A stretch of DNA of 64,000 nucleotides. It comes from Gammaproteobacteria bacterium (GTDB taxonomy: Bacteria; Pseudomonadota; Gammaproteobacteria; Eutrophobiales; Eutrophobiaceae). The notes below the pieces were generated by a model. The model worked only from the letters and a program-made list of their open reading frames with translations. It did not search any database and was not told the origin of the DNA. The stretch spans positions 62,001 through 126,000 of the forward strand of contig JAJFKL010000018.1 of assembly GCA_021773235.1 (NCBI GenBank), written 5' to 3'. The stretch's first letter is position 1. Each line of letters opens with the position of its first letter. A program made the translations under genes and the position numbers. Below are positions 11,367 to 21,813 of this stretch, piece by piece.

Positions 11367-12551
11367 CTAATAGTTTATTTTTAAAATTTTCTTTGATCCT
11401 AATAATATAAAAGCACCAAAAAGTATAATGCTGGCAGTCAGATATAAAGAATAATCATATGAGCCTGACCAATCCGTTAACACAACAGCATATAGAGGGG
11501 CAATGACTTGCCCTATTCCGTATGCTGCTGATAAAGCACCCATTAAAATAACAGGATGGTCATTAGCTAAACGTCCACCTAAACTCATAAATAGAGCAAC
11601 TAACCCTACAAAAGTTCCACCATAGAGAATTCCCGAGAAAATATTTAAATATAAATTATTTGTAAATGTTGGAATCAATACACCTAACGTTTGCAATAAC
11701 ATAGATATGATTATTATATTTACGTATCCATAAATACTTGCCAATCTCATCCAGATTACACAAGAGAATATTCCTGAAAAGCCAACTATTAACCAAGTAA
11801 GACCACCGTAACCATCAAGCCCCTCAAGAGAGTTAATGATGTCTGGTAAAAATGTTGCTTGAATTACAAAGCCAACACCTTCTGTGAAATAGGCAATTAT
11901 TAGTATTAAGACAAAAGGTGAAAATAATGACTTATCTAGCTTATGTGTTTTTAAATCTGCTTTATTATTCTTATCGACATCTAAAATATATAAAGGATAA
12001 AAAATAATAAACGAACCAAATACCGCTAGATATAACCAGGCTTGCATCCATGAAACATCATTATAAAATGCAAATCGCATTATTAAATCAGGAATGAAAA
12101 TTGAAAAACCGATGCCAGAAAAATGTATTCCCATAGATTTTGTTTTATCTTTAATTTTTAGTTTGCTCATGACTATGGCAGAACCTACAACCAAGCACAT
12201 AGCTGCCGCAAACCCTGCAACCATGCGTGAAATCAACCATACATATTCATTTGTAGTGAAAGCAAGGACATAGGTCGTGAAAACTGCTAAAAAGAGTCCT
12301 GTTCTAAAATAAAATACTTTCTTTTGAATGTCTTTAATAAAAACCGCGAAAATAGAACCTGATAAATAAGCTGCAAAGTTAATTGAAGCTAAAACGCCCG
12401 CAAAGGTGAGACTAAGGTGCTCTATTAACATATATGGAAGCAATGAAGTAAAAGCAAAACGGGCAAGTCCAACACCAATAATTAAGGCAATAATCCCAGC
12501 TAATAAAATATTAGAGTCTTTATTTTTATCAAATAAGTTTATCGATATCAT
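11367..12551 (-). CDS. MFS transporter, YbfB/YjiJ family
   Basis: A 394-residue membrane protein with about 12 hydrophobic helices. GVGLARFAFTSLLPYM near the N-terminus and SINFAAYLSGSIFA are characteristic of the YbfB/YjiJ branch of the major facilitator superfamily, whose substrates are mostly unknown. Lysine- and isoleucine-rich codon use is a little more AT-rich than its neighbours. It lies upstream of the DUF1223 gene on the same strand and is divergent from the AGCS symporter. Confidence 0.88.
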   Translation of the reverse strand: MISINLFDKNKDSNILLAGIIALIIGVGLARFAFTSLLPYMLIEHLSLTFAGVLASINFAAYLSGSIFAVFIKDIQKKVFYFRTGLFLAVFTTYVLAFTTNEYVWLISRMVAGFAAAMCLVVGSAIVMSKLKIKDKTKSMGIHFSGIGFSIFIPDLIMRFAFYNDVSWMQAWLYLAVFGSFIIFYPLYILDVDKNNKADLKTHKLDKSLFSPFVLILIIAYFTEGVGFVIQATFLPDIINSLEGLDGYGGLTWLIVGFSGIFSCVIWMRLASIYGYVNIIIISMLLQTLGVLIPTFTNNLYLNIFSGILYGGTFVGLVALFMSLGGRLANDHPVILMGALSAAYGIGQVIAPLYAVVLTDWSGSYDYSLYLTASIILFGAFILLGSKKILKINY

Positions 12552-12705
12552 GGAGAAAAGGTTTTTCTAAAGAATAAAAATCACTTTCGAATGGATTAAG
12601 AACAGAGAATTGCAGGCTCCAATTTGACTAGCCTCATCGACTAATGTTCAATGCAATTAAAAACAATCAGCATGTCAATATTAACTAACACTACAGATAA
12701 GCACC

Positions 12706-14034
12706 ATGAATCAATTTGAGTTGTTCTGGTCTATTGTAGTCGATTTCTTCTGGGGTTTACCACTCGTTGTTTTTATCCTTGCAACTGGATTTTATTTTTC
12801 ATATCTCTCTCGATTTAAACCCTTTATCGGTTTTTTTCATGCCTTTGCCATTTTATCAGGCAAATATGATGATAAAAATGTACCTGGGGAACTATCACAC
12901 TTTCAAGCCTTGACGGTCGCTCTTTCCGGCACAATCGGTATGGGTAATATCGCCGGTGTTGCCATTGCTATTAGTTTGGGTGGCGCTGGCGCAGTGTTCT
13001 GGATGTGGGTTGCGGGTGTGTTTGGCATGATTATAAAATTTTTTACCTGCACATTATCTTGTCTATATCGCAAAAAGGATGAAGATGGTATTGAGCAAGG
13101 TGGCCCAATGTATTTTATTGAATGTGGTTTGGGGAAGCGTTTTAAGCCACTAGCTATCCTTTTTGCAATTGCAGGCTTAATAGGTTGTATACCCATGTTT
13201 CAGGTAAACCAACTAGCGAGTCTGTTAAAAAGCGAATTCTCTATAGCACCAATTTATACCGGTATAGCTGCTTTACTCTTTATCGGATATATCATCATTG
13301 GGGATGTAAAACGCGTTGGTAGTGTCGCTGCACGAATCGTCCCTTTTATGTTTTTGGCCTATGTTTTAAGCAGTCTGTTTGTCATTGTGATCAACATTGA
13401 TGCCGTACCTACAATATTGCTCGACATTTTTCATACAGCATTTGGGTCAGAGGCAATTTATGGTGGCGCTACCGGATTAGCTTTTAAAGAAGTACTTGTT
13501 ACTGGAATAAAGCGTGCAATTTTTTCTAATGAAGCGGGAGTTGGAACAGAAGCAATGGCTCATGGTACGGCGAAAACTAAGGAGCCGGTACGTGAAGGTC
13601 TCGTCGCAATGTTAGGACCCTTCTTTGACACGCATATTGTCTGTACTTGCACAGCATTAGTGATACTAAGCTCTGGCATCTATTCTGGTGAAAGTGGTAT
13701 CGTCATGACGGCATTATCTTTTAATCAAACCTTACCCGGCATAGGGCTCTACATTGTATATACCGTATTCACATTGTTTGCGTTATCGACCATGATTACT
13801 TATTCCTATTACAGCTTGAAATGCGCACGGTACCTTTTTGGGAAAGCCATTGGCAGTAAATTTATTTACGTTTATTTGGCGATTATTCCGATGTGTGCAG
13901 TCTGGTCTCAAGGAACCATCATTAATATTATCGACACGATGTTTGCTTTAATGATATTCCCTACCTTATTAGCAACGATATTACTTTCCAAGAAGGTTAT
14001 AACTGAGATGCACCGTTATTTTGACAAGCTTTGA
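12706..14034 (+). CDS. Alanine/glycine:cation symporter (AGCS family)
   Basis: Inner-membrane sodium- or proton-coupled amino-acid uptake carrier of 442 residues with about 10 helices. Family marks are GTIGMGNIAGVAIAISLGGAGAVFWMWV near residue 75-100 and FSNEAGVGTEAMAHGTA near residue 270, which form the substrate and ion site in AGCS members. It is slightly shorter than typical members (450-480). It converges on asnS with only 7 bp between stops, so the neighbouring gene says nothing about regulation. Confidence 0.92.
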   Translation: MNQFELFWSIVVDFFWGLPLVVFILATGFYFSYLSRFKPFIGFFHAFAILSGKYDDKNVPGELSHFQALTVALSGTIGMGNIAGVAIAISLGGAGAVFWMWVAGVFGMIIKFFTCTLSCLYRKKDEDGIEQGGPMYFIECGLGKRFKPLAILFAIAGLIGCIPMFQVNQLASLLKSEFSIAPIYTGIAALLFIGYIIIGDVKRVGSVAARIVPFMFLAYVLSSLFVIVINIDAVPTILLDIFHTAFGSEAIYGGATGLAFKEVLVTGIKRAIFSNEAGVGTEAMAHGTAKTKEPVREGLVAMLGPFFDTHIVCTCTALVILSSGIYSGESGIVMTALSFNQTLPGIGLYIVYTVFTLFALSTMITYSYYSLKCARYLFGKAIGSKFIYVYLAIIPMCAVWSQGTIINIIDTMFALMIFPTLLATILLSKKVITEMHRYFDKL

Positions 14035-14041
14035 TCATCTT

Positions 14042-15427
14042 TTAAAACTCCAGATTCTTTGGTGTTCGTGGAAATGGTATAACATCGCGTATATTCGATA
14101 TTCCAGAAACCAACATTAATAATCGTTCAAACCCCAATCCAAAACCGGCATGAGGTACAGTGCCATACTTGCGTGTATCTAGATACCACCAGTAATCTGC
14201 CTCATCAAAGTTCATATCATTGATACGTTTCTTTAACACGTCATATCGCTCTTCACGTTGCGAACCGCCGATAATCTCACCAATAGCAGGGACAAGAATA
14301 TCCATGGCTGCCACTGTTTTTTCATCATCATTCAAACGCATATAGAATGCCTTGATATCTTTTGGATAATCATAAACGATGACCGGTTGTTTGAAGTGTT
14401 CTTCTGTCAAAAAGCGTTCGTGTTCAGATTGCAGATCTTTCCCCCAAGCAACATCGTATTCAAATTTCTTACCTGATTGCTCAAGGATCGTGATTGCCTG
14501 TGTGTATGGCAAACGAATAAAGTCGTTATTTAAAATATTTTCTAAAGTTGTCATCAAATTCTTATCAACAAACTTTGCAAATAACTCCAGATCTTCCGCA
14601 CATTCTTCCATGGTATATTTAACAAGGTATTGAATAAACTCTTGTCCGAGTTTCATATCATCCTGCAGATCGGCAAATGCCATCTCTGGTTCTATCATCC
14701 AGAACTCTGACATATGGCGACTGGTATTTGAATTCTCGGAGCGAAAGGTTGGCCCGAAAGTATAAACATCTCCTAGGCTTAAGCAAAAAGTCTCTACAGA
14801 TAATTGTCCTGAGACAGTCAAGCTTGCTTCTTTACCAAAAAAATCTTTTTCATAATCAACAGCACCATTTTTTTTGGGAATATCATTCATATCGAGCGTA
14901 GTAACACTAAACATCTCCCCTGCTCCTTCACAGTCTGAACCGGTGATGATCGGTGTGTGTATCCATTGAAAATCACGTTTCTGAAAAAACTGATGGATAG
15001 CAAAAGATAATTTAGATCGCATACGAAAGATCGCGCTGTATTTATTTGAACGCGGCCTTAAATGAGAAATTGTGCGTAAGTACTCATCTGTGTGACGTTT
15101 CTTTTGTAGTGGAAATTCTTCCGGCGCAATCCCTAATATTTCAATCGAGCCTGCTCGTATCTCCCATTGTTGTCCCTTGCCGGGAGACTCAATTAATTCA
15201 CCATGAATTGAAATAGAAGCACCGGTAGTTAGTTTCACTATCTCGGTATAGTTCTCTATATCGCTATCTACAATAACTTGAATATTGGCTAAACATGAAC
15301 CATCGTTAACTTCAATGAAAGAGAAGTCTTTACTTTCTCTTAACGTTCTAATCCATCCTTTTAGTAACACTAAAGGTTTAGCTTCAGTTGAATTTAGTAA
15401 ATCAACGATTTTTATTCTTTCAGACAT
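14042..15427 (-). CDS. asnS: Asparaginyl-tRNA synthetase
   Basis: Class IIb aminoacyl-tRNA synthetase charging tRNA-Asn in the cytoplasm. The 461 residues comprise an N-terminal OB-fold anticodon-binding domain (about 1-110, with VLLKGWIRTLRESKDFSFIEVNDGS) and the catalytic domain. Motif 2 is FRSENSNTSRHMSEFWMIEPE and motif 3 is GFGLGFERLLMLVSG. The length is normal (E. coli 466). The start is ATG at 15427. It is preceded on the same strand by the DUF2780 gene 40 bp upstream. Confidence 0.97.
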   Translation of the reverse strand: MSERIKIVDLLNSTEAKPLVLLKGWIRTLRESKDFSFIEVNDGSCLANIQVIVDSDIENYTEIVKLTTGASISIHGELIESPGKGQQWEIRAGSIEILGIAPEEFPLQKKRHTDEYLRTISHLRPRSNKYSAIFRMRSKLSFAIHQFFQKRDFQWIHTPIITGSDCEGAGEMFSVTTLDMNDIPKKNGAVDYEKDFFGKEASLTVSGQLSVETFCLSLGDVYTFGPTFRSENSNTSRHMSEFWMIEPEMAFADLQDDMKLGQEFIQYLVKYTMEECAEDLELFAKFVDKNLMTTLENILNNDFIRLPYTQAITILEQSGKKFEYDVAWGKDLQSEHERFLTEEHFKQPVIVYDYPKDIKAFYMRLNDDEKTVAAMDILVPAIGEIIGGSQREERYDVLKKRINDMNFDEADYWWYLDTRKYGTVPHAGFGLGFERLLMLVSGISNIRDVIPFPRTPKNLEF

Positions 15428-15467
15428 ATTTATCTCTTAACTTATTATATTGCGCTCTCGTTCAGTT

Positions 15468-15851
15468 CTAATTCATAATTTTTTTCAGTATTCCTTCAAC
15501 TTCATCTCCACCCTGCTCTTTCAGGTAAGACATAACTACAGGAAGAAACTTTTTAATCATATCCCCATCCATATCCAGTTTTGAAAACCCTCCTGCTAAC
15601 GCTGCAAGATTTCCTAAATTACCAGCTTTACCACCAAGCATGCCACCCAGTCCTCCGAGCATGTCTCCTAAACCAGAAGCTTGAGGTGCATTTTTCATCA
15701 ATGTATCAGCATTAGGAATAGCACCGGCTATCTTACTGAAATCACCACCGGCCAATTGTTTTTTAGCAAGATCAAGCAGTAAACCCGTTCCGCCTTCTGC
15801 TTGTGAATCTGAGATACCCAGGTTCTGAGTTAACATATTAATTAAATCCAT
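15468..15851 (-). CDS. DUF2780 domain protein
   Basis: A 127-residue protein with the DUF2780 pattern: an N-terminal amphipathic helix (MDLINMLTQNLGISDSQAEGGTG), a Gly/Leu/Met-rich middle (GLGDMLGGLGGMLGG) and a C-terminal KKFLPVVMSYLKEQGG helix. The family is known from Vibrio (VcgC/VcgE) and other gammaproteobacteria; its function is unknown. The glycine-rich stretch could insert in or contact a membrane. It is divergent from the DUF3465 gene with 73 bp between. Confidence 0.85.
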   Translation of the reverse strand: MDLINMLTQNLGISDSQAEGGTGLLLDLAKKQLAGGDFSKIAGAIPNADTLMKNAPQASGLGDMLGGLGGMLGGKAGNLGNLAALAGGFSKLDMDGDMIKKFLPVVMSYLKEQGGDEVEGILKKIMN

Positions 15852-15924
15852 AACATTCTCCGTGGTTTATCATTTTCGATAATAGTAGTTGCAGTAAATG
15901 TAGTGATATTTATTATTCGATGCT

Positions 15925-16404
15925 ATGAAAAACAAGAAAACAACATCAATCACAACAGTCATTATCGCAATGGCCGTTATTTTTTTCCAATATCTGGAGG
16001 AGAACAAGGCCACGAAATCTGATATATCGATTTCAACAAACGAAAATAAGTCTATAAATAAACAAGGCAATTCAAAAAGGCTTGTAGAGACACTTTATGC
16101 TAAGCAACAGTCAGACACAATCATCGAAATTACCGGTAAAGTTATTAAATTACTCGCTGATGATATTGAGGGTTCCCGGCACCAAAAATTTATTGTGAAA
16201 CTGGCATCTGGCCACACCTTGCTAGTAAGTCACAATATTGATCTGGCTACGAGGATTAATTCACTCAGGCAAAATGATATTGTAAAAATAAAAGGAGAAT
16301 ATGAGTGGACAAAAAGAGGTGGCGTTGTTCATTGGACACATCATGATCCGACTGGACGGCATGAAGATGGATGGATAGAGCACAAAGGAAAACGCTATTA
16401 CTGA
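15925..16404 (+). CDS. DUF3465 domain exported protein
   Basis: A 159-residue protein. The N-terminal hydrophobic segment (about 8-23) serves as a signal or anchor, and a short linker precedes a C-terminal OB-like domain. GSRHQKFIVKLASGHTLLVSHNIDLA, NDIVKIKGEYEW and GGVVHWTHHDP are the DUF3465 signature. Function unknown; the HWTHHDP and SRHQ motifs suggest a nuclease- or metal-site-like surface, which is inference only. It stands alone on the plus strand. Confidence 0.88.
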   Translation: MKNKKTTSITTVIIAMAVIFFQYLEENKATKSDISISTNENKSINKQGNSKRLVETLYAKQQSDTIIEITGKVIKLLADDIEGSRHQKFIVKLASGHTLLVSHNIDLATRINSLRQNDIVKIKGEYEWTKRGGVVHWTHHDPTGRHEDGWIEHKGKRYY

Positions 16405-16677
16405 TTTTTTTGCAAGAAACATGTCTTGTACGACAAAATTTTCCTATAATATTCTTTATATAAATCATCCTAAACATCTGTATTTACAGCTTTTTTAAAT
16501 AGACAACTCGGTAAATCATCACATAATACAAGCGTTACTTTTCAAACGTAGTTAGCTTAATTATTAAAAAACTACATTTGTTTTAGATATATAATAGAGC
16601 TGAAAGATAAAAACTTAAAAATACTATATCCACTCAATCTAGCAGTTAATAACAAGTCTATTTTAGGAGATAAACCG

Positions 16678-17085
16678 ATGTCATATAAAATTGATGAAAT
16701 AGAAGGAATAGGAACAGCTTATGCTGAGAAGCTATTAAAAGCAGGTGTTGAAACTACGGATGATTTACTTAAGTTATGTTGTGACACTAAAGGACGTAAA
16801 GCGGTCAGTGAACTAACAGAGATTAGCACAAAGATGTTACTGGATTGGGCAAACATGGCCGATCTTATGCGTATCTCTGGAGTAGGCAAACAATTTGCTG
16901 AATTATTAGAAGCTACGGGAGTTGATACCGTAAAAGAATTACGAAATCGTAATGCAGCGAATCTGACTGCAGCAATGGCAGAGATGAATGCAGTAAAAAA
17001 TTTGTGTAAGTCAAACCCGGCTGAAACCATGATTGATGAATGGGTTGAACAAGCCAAAAAGTTAAACCCTTTAATTACACATTAA
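16678..17085 (+). CDS. DUF4332 helix-hairpin-helix protein
   Basis: A 135-residue protein made of two tandem helix-hairpin-helix units: IDEIEGIGTAYAEKLLKAGVETTDDLL and MRISGVGKQFAELLEATGVDTVKELR. This matches the DUF4332 family, thought to bind nucleic acid without sequence preference. It has a good ribosome-binding site (TTAGGAG). The 270-bp upstream region is AT-rich and holds no visible gene. It ends at a strong bidirectional hairpin terminator. Confidence 0.87.
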   Translation: MSYKIDEIEGIGTAYAEKLLKAGVETTDDLLKLCCDTKGRKAVSELTEISTKMLLDWANMADLMRISGVGKQFAELLEATGVDTVKELRNRNAANLTAAMAEMNAVKNLCKSNPAETMIDEWVEQAKKLNPLITH

Positions 17086-17104
17086 TTTAGAAAACAACTT
17101 CATC

Positions 17105-17135
17105 AATAGTCCCTGCTCAAATAGCAGGGACTATT
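17105..17135. terminator. Bidirectional rho-independent terminator
   Basis: AGTCCCTGCT, loop CAAAT, AGCAGGGACT, extended by AAT/ATT to a 13-bp perfect stem, followed by T-rich sequence. It sits between the convergent DUF4332 and nucleotidyltransferase genes. Confidence 0.85.
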
Positions 17136-17150
17136 TAATGTTTATTTATA

Positions 17151-18086
17151 TCAAGCAATAACTCTAATATATTCATTATCGGCTTCTCTACTCGTACCAA
17201 CTAATAATCGCTTCTTACCATCGCCACCCTGCTCTATAAATCCAGCCGCTTCGATCTTTTCTCCTTTTTTTGCCTGTCCTGTATACGTCGCCGTGTAAGA
17301 AACAACTTCATTGAATGCTTCATGATCTATTATATAACGTGATGGGAAATCATAAGCATAGCTATCATCAGTCACAATTGATAAAACCTTCTCCTGAGCA
17401 ATTTTTTTATAAGGCCCATTTTCCTGAAATCGTTCATAATTTTCGGGCATCATACTAATATCAACTTTGCTAGTACCGGACACACATTTATTATATTTCC
17501 TCAACTCATGAAACTTGTATTCATCAAAACTTATTTCACAATCCCGCCGTTGATAAGCATCCCGCCATTGCGACTCGCTTAATGGCTGCAGCTGTCCTGA
17601 CTCAATAAATTTTATTATCAGTTTTCTGGCTTCATAAAAACGGTCACGACCATAAATCACTATATCTACATCAGACTTTTCATTATGTGTGTCTAGCATT
17701 AATGAACCTGTGATACCTATAAACTCTTCCTTAATCCCCGCTTCGAGAAAATGTTTTATTATTTTAATTGCATCTTGCTGCTTGTTATCAAGAGAGGGCT
17801 TCTCTAATAGTCGCACTACAGTTTGTTCAGGGCGATAGACTTTTTCAATTGATGCTAATGAAATACCATGCAACTTTATATCTGCATAATGACTATGAAA
17901 AAGTAATTCCGGATGTGATTTTTTGATTAATTCATTAGCCTGAGATGTATCAAGCTTATGCATTCCATTTTCGTCTTTAACATAACGCAACCAGGTTAAT
18001 ACGCGATCATCTTCCTGGTATTCACTAACGACTGCAAAAAACAGTTTGTTACCTAGAGTGATATAATCTTTCGGACGAATAAACAT
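17151..18086 (-). CDS. Nucleotidyltransferase-domain protein
   Basis: A 311-residue cytoplasmic protein with a central nucleotidyltransferase core: GSLMLDTHNEKSDVDIVIYG near residue 125-145 fits GS...SDxDxxx with the metal-binding aspartates. The flanks have no motif I recognise; a beta-rich C-terminal part (about 230-311) could be a separate domain. It resembles predicted nucleotidyltransferases found in methanogens and scattered bacteria (COG1665-like, from memory). It is the last gene of a minus-strand run starting at yjcH. Substrate unknown. Confidence 0.65.
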   Translation of the reverse strand: MFIRPKDYITLGNKLFFAVVSEYQEDDRVLTWLRYVKDENGMHKLDTSQANELIKKSHPELLFHSHYADIKLHGISLASIEKVYRPEQTVVRLLEKPSLDNKQQDAIKIIKHFLEAGIKEEFIGITGSLMLDTHNEKSDVDIVIYGRDRFYEARKLIIKFIESGQLQPLSESQWRDAYQRRDCEISFDEYKFHELRKYNKCVSGTSKVDISMMPENYERFQENGPYKKIAQEKVLSIVTDDSYAYDFPSRYIIDHEAFNEVVSYTATYTGQAKKGEKIEAAGFIEQGGDGKKRLLVGTSREADNEYIRVIA

Positions 18087-18115
18087 TATTATTGAATTTC
18101 AGTATTATTTCGGAT

Positions 18116-18886
18116 TTAATTAAGTAACATTTTATCTTTTATATAGGGTTCCAATAATTTTTTCCAAGACTTGCTCTGTCGATGATAATCATCAATGCAT
18201 AATTCTGCACGATCCTCTGCTATATCTAATTCTTTAATAAGGTATTGGTATTGATCCGGTTCGCTTCCATAAATAAGACAGACCGTATTATAAAAACGCT
18301 GAAAATCTAGACTATGTTCATCCCAAAAATCTTCATCTGTAAATTCCTTAATATCCTCACCTTCAAGATCAAATAGATCTGCCGCACTTAAGGCAACTTC
18401 GCCGCCTTTCTCATTACTTAGTATCACTAGCATTGTTGCCAAATTATCTGCCGCATCTTCTTCTCTCCCGGTAATGGGTATTTGTAATACATCCACCAAC
18501 GCATGACCCAATTCATGATAAAGCGTGTGTTCTATGACATCCATAGTCACCTCAAACAATTCATCTTCTTTCTCTACATACTTCGCATTGATAAATCGTC
18601 CCATCACTTCAAAGGTAAAATCATCAGTCATTAATATTTCATGTTTTTCAGGATCGTAAAGCGGACCATCTTCAGCTCCAAAGACAAAAGAAACATCTTT
18701 AGGTATTTGTAAAAGTTGATTCATCCTTTCGACTAAAACCTTTGACTCCTGTTCGACATAGTTAAGTATGGGCTGCTCTAACTCAATAGGCTGAACTCGA
18801 GAAAATTTAAATTCCCCATCTGCTAAAACCGACAAGCTAGTGAAAAATAAACAGGCAATAATAATTAATCGAAACTGAAAAAACAT
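18116..18886 (-). CDS. DUF4344 putative zinc metallopeptidase, secreted
   Basis: A 256-residue protein with a signal peptide (cleavage near VLADG). It carries the zinc-peptidase motif HELGH (H124, E125, H128) followed by GREEDAADNLATML, where a Glu or Asp can be the third zinc ligand; this layout is that of the DUF4344 family. It should act in the periplasm or outside the cell. Substrate unknown. It is 29 bp from the nucleotidyltransferase gene and 35 bp after tag, both on the same strand. Confidence 0.82.
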   Translation of the reverse strand: MFFQFRLIIIACLFFTSLSVLADGEFKFSRVQPIELEQPILNYVEQESKVLVERMNQLLQIPKDVSFVFGAEDGPLYDPEKHEILMTDDFTFEVMGRFINAKYVEKEDELFEVTMDVIEHTLYHELGHALVDVLQIPITGREEDAADNLATMLVILSNEKGGEVALSAADLFDLEGEDIKEFTDEDFWDEHSLDFQRFYNTVCLIYGSEPDQYQYLIKELDIAEDRAELCIDDYHRQSKSWKKLLEPYIKDKMLLN

Positions 18887-18921
18887 ATTTATACCCTCAT
18901 TGCCTGAGCCAAATAATACGG

Positions 18922-19488
18922 TTAATCACTTTTAATTTCTTTGTATCTAAAACAGTTAATAGTATGATCGTTCACCATGCCTACAGCCTGCATGAATGCA
19001 TAACATATTGTTGATCCAACAAAAGTAAACCCTCGTTTTTTTAAATCTTTTGACATGCGATCTGAGATTATAGTATTGGCAGGAATGTCTTTTAAAGATC
19101 CCCATGAATTCTGAATTGTTTTGTGTTCAGTGAAAGACCAGATATATTTATTGAAAGTGCCGAATTCTTCACGCACTTTTATAAATGCATGTGCATTTTT
19201 GACAGCAGCCCTAACCTTTAGTTTGTTCCTGATAATACCGGGGTTATTCAATAAGGACTGTATTTTTGATTCTTTATACGTAGCAATTATATTGAAATCA
19301 AATTTATCAAATGCAGCACGATATGCAGAACGTTTTTTAAGCACCGTAATCCAGCTCAAGCCTGCCTGGGCACCTTCCAATATTAGAAACTCAAATAACT
19401 TCCTGTCAGAGTGAACTGGCACACCCCACTCCTTGTCATGGTATTTAATATAAAGCAAATCACCTTCACACCATTCACACCGCTTCAT
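18922..19488 (-). CDS. tag: DNA-3-methyladenine glycosylase I
   Basis: Base-excision repair enzyme that removes 3-methyladenine from DNA. The 188 residues are the normal length. The start MKRCEWCEGDLLYIKYHDKEWG contains the Cys and Glu/Tyr of the zinc snap and base pocket, and GAQAGLSWITVLKKRSAYRAAF is strongly conserved in Tag proteins. The C-terminal HTINCFRY carries the remaining zinc ligands. It lies 8 bp after actP, probably in the same transcript. A second alkylation-repair gene, ogt, is at 53.7 kb. Confidence 0.96.
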   Translation of the reverse strand: MKRCEWCEGDLLYIKYHDKEWGVPVHSDRKLFEFLILEGAQAGLSWITVLKKRSAYRAAFDKFDFNIIATYKESKIQSLLNNPGIIRNKLKVRAAVKNAHAFIKVREEFGTFNKYIWSFTEHKTIQNSWGSLKDIPANTIISDRMSKDLKKRGFTFVGSTICYAFMQAVGMVNDHTINCFRYKEIKSD

Positions 19489-19496
19489 ATTTATCT

Positions 19497-21194
19497 CTAG
19501 TGCTGAACACTACCTTCAGATCCTAACCCCGTTTGTGAACGCACATATTGGTCTTCAAAAGCTAATGCTTCTTTACGTGCTGACTCAGAATTATCCAGTT
19601 TAGATAAAATAAAGATTGATATAAAAGCAGCACTCATAGAAAACAATGCCGGATGTTTATAGGGAAATATTGCTTCAGCATTACCAAGGATATCTACCCA
19701 GATTGTAGGACCTAATATCATACACAAGACAGCTGTTATTAGACCTAGGCTACCACCATAGAAGGCACCTCTTGTTGTTAATTTTTGCCAGAACATCGAT
19801 AAGAACAATACCGGAAAATTTACACTCGCAGCAATAGCAAATGCAAGTCCCACCATATACGCAACATTCTGTTCCTCGAAAACAATACCGAGGAAAATAG
19901 CAGCAATCCCTAAAGCGATCGTTGCAATTCTAGACACTCGAATTTCATCACCCTCTTGTACCTTTCCATGACGCAATACACTGGCATACAAGTCATGTGA
20001 GATAGCTGAGGCACCAGACAGAGTCAATCCCGATACAACTGCCAGAATAGTTGCAAAGGCAACCGCAGATATGAAGCCCAAGAACATCTCTCCACCAACA
20101 GCATTTGATAAATGAATCGCAGCCATATTATTACCGCCTAAGATGCCTCCTGTTGCAGGATCAAGAAACTCAGGGTTATTCACCAATAATACAATGGCAC
20201 CGAATCCAATAATAAACGTCAATATATAAAAGTAGCCGATAAATCCAGTTGCAAAAATAACTGATTTCCTTGCTTCTTGGGCATCAGGAACAGTAAAGAA
20301 TCTCATCAAGATATGTGGTAAACCCGCGGTACCAAACATCAGTGCCATCCCAAGAGAAATAGCAGACACCGGATCAGAAACAAGACCACCAGGAGACATG
20401 ATATCGATGCCCCTGTCATGCACATCCACAGCTCTGACAAATAATGTCTCAAATGAAAAATCCATTTGATTCATCACAGCAATAGCCATGAAGCTTGCTC
20501 CACACAGTAATAAAACGGCCTTGATGATCTGCACCCATGTTGTCGCCAACATTCCGCCAAAGGTAACGTACAAAATCATGAGTATGCCTACAATCACAAC
20601 GGCATAATGATATTCGAGACCGAATAATATTTGTATCAACTTACCCGCACCGACCATTTGAGCAATCAGGTAAAGCAAGACAACGGTTAAAGTTCCGCAT
20701 GCAGATAGACTTCGAATTGGCAATGGCTTCAAACGATAACTCACTGCATCTGCAAAGGTATACTTACCAAGGTTTCTCAATCGTTCTGCCAGTAAGAAAA
20801 GAATAATCGGCCAGCCGACTAAAAAACCAATGGAATATATAAGACCATCAAAACCACTTGCGAAAACCAATCCAGAAATTCCTAAAAACGATGCGGCAGA
20901 CATATAGTCCCCCGCAATAGCCAGTCCATTTTGAAAACCAGTTATTGAGCCACCTGCGGCATAAAAATCCTTGGTACTTTTAGTGCGTTTTGCAGCCCAG
21001 TAAGTTATCCCTAAAGTCCCAGTCACGAAGATCAGGAACATGGTAATAGCGGTTACATTAACGGGCTGTCGCGTCACCTCACCTTGTATTGCGTCGGCAG
21101 CAAACAGTATTGCAGGCATAAACAACATGACTGCAATGCATAATAAACGAAAACTTGGTCTAATCATCAGTAGCATTCTCGGCATGGTCAACAA
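19497..21194 (-). CDS. actP: Cation/acetate symporter ActP
   Basis: Sodium:solute symporter of the inner membrane that takes up acetate and similar short-chain acids. The 565 residues begin with a signal-like segment, then about 13 helices. The stretch around [32 protein letters not shown] is characteristic of ActP. The track start (21194) overlaps yjcH by 35 nt; the in-frame ATG at 21167, giving MIRPSFRLL, reduces this to 8 nt and is equally likely. The gene pairs with yjcH, as in E. coli, but acs is not adjacent. Confidence 0.95.
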   Translation of the reverse strand: MLTMPRMLLMIRPSFRLLCIAVMLFMPAILFAADAIQGEVTRQPVNVTAITMFLIFVTGTLGITYWAAKRTKSTKDFYAAGGSITGFQNGLAIAGDYMSAASFLGISGLVFASGFDGLIYSIGFLVGWPIILFLLAERLRNLGKYTFADAVSYRLKPLPIRSLSACGTLTVVLLYLIAQMVGAGKLIQILFGLEYHYAVVIVGILMILYVTFGGMLATTWVQIIKAVLLLCGASFMAIAVMNQMDFSFETLFVRAVDVHDRGIDIMSPGGLVSDPVSAISLGMALMFGTAGLPHILMRFFTVPDAQEARKSVIFATGFIGYFYILTFIIGFGAIVLLVNNPEFLDPATGGILGGNNMAAIHLSNAVGGEMFLGFISAVAFATILAVVSGLTLSGASAISHDLYASVLRHGKVQEGDEIRVSRIATIALGIAAIFLGIVFEEQNVAYMVGLAFAIAASVNFPVLFLSMFWQKLTTRGAFYGGSLGLITAVLCMILGPTIWVDILGNAEAIFPYKHPALFSMSAAFISIFILSKLDNSESARKEALAFEDQYVRSQTGLGSEGSVQH

Positions 21195-21489
21195 TATCTT
21201 TCACCAAGCGATCAAACTCCTTATTTGCCCGAAAGACATAAATGCCGGTGAGTAAGAAACTTAAAAGAATAACAAATAATGCTACTGGAATGCCCCATGT
21301 AATGATCTGACCTTCTATAATGGGGATAGCAAAGAGTTCTGGCGCAAATGCGATTATCAAGATGAAACTAAAATAGGTGACCAAAAGTATACTGGCAAGT
21401 AGCCAGCTGAAACGCCCACGTTTTAGTTCAAGTTCATGAAATTCAGGATCAGCATAAATCCGTCGATAGAGATGCTGCATGGTGTACAC
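21160..21489 (-). CDS. yjcH: DUF485 membrane protein YjcH
   Basis: A 109-residue inner-membrane protein with two hydrophobic helices (about 28-50 and 60-85), a charged N-terminus with [23 protein letters not shown], and [17 protein letters not shown]. This is the DUF485/YjcH family, which almost always precedes actP; a role as accessory subunit of the acetate carrier is presumed. First gene of the minus-strand run yjcH-actP-tag-DUF4344-nucleotidyltransferase. Confidence 0.95.
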   Translation of the reverse strand: MYTMQHLYRRIYADPEFHELELKRGRFSWLLASILLVTYFSFILIIAFAPELFAIPIIEGQIITWGIPVALFVILLSFLLTGIYVFRANKEFDRLVKDIVDHAENATDD

Positions 21490-21813
21490 GTCCCAGATTT
21501 TTATTGTTTTCTTATAGTAACACAGGCTGTTTAGTTATCATTACTAGCTAAAAAGATAGAGCTATCAGGAAAATTAGCAGGAACCCTAAAAATAACAGGA
21601 AATATTGTGAAAACTTCCTATATTTAAAGAGATGATTCCCTTTTACTATTTAGGAACATAGTACAGAAAGTATAGATATGTTCATTTTTGAACTTATATT
21701 ATGTCGCCAATTTAATACATGACTGATATTGTGAATTTTCCGTATAAAAGCTTTAATCAATTTCATATTAGCCAGGCAGGCATAAAATACCACCACCAAT
21801 ACAGAACTTATTA
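21490..21813. other. 324-bp divergent intergenic region
   Basis: Between yjcH and the diguanylate cyclase, both reading outward. No gene is visible. Three CAGGA direct repeats lie at 21566, 21578 and 21596. It must hold promoters for both genes, but I cannot place them convincingly. Confidence 0.4.
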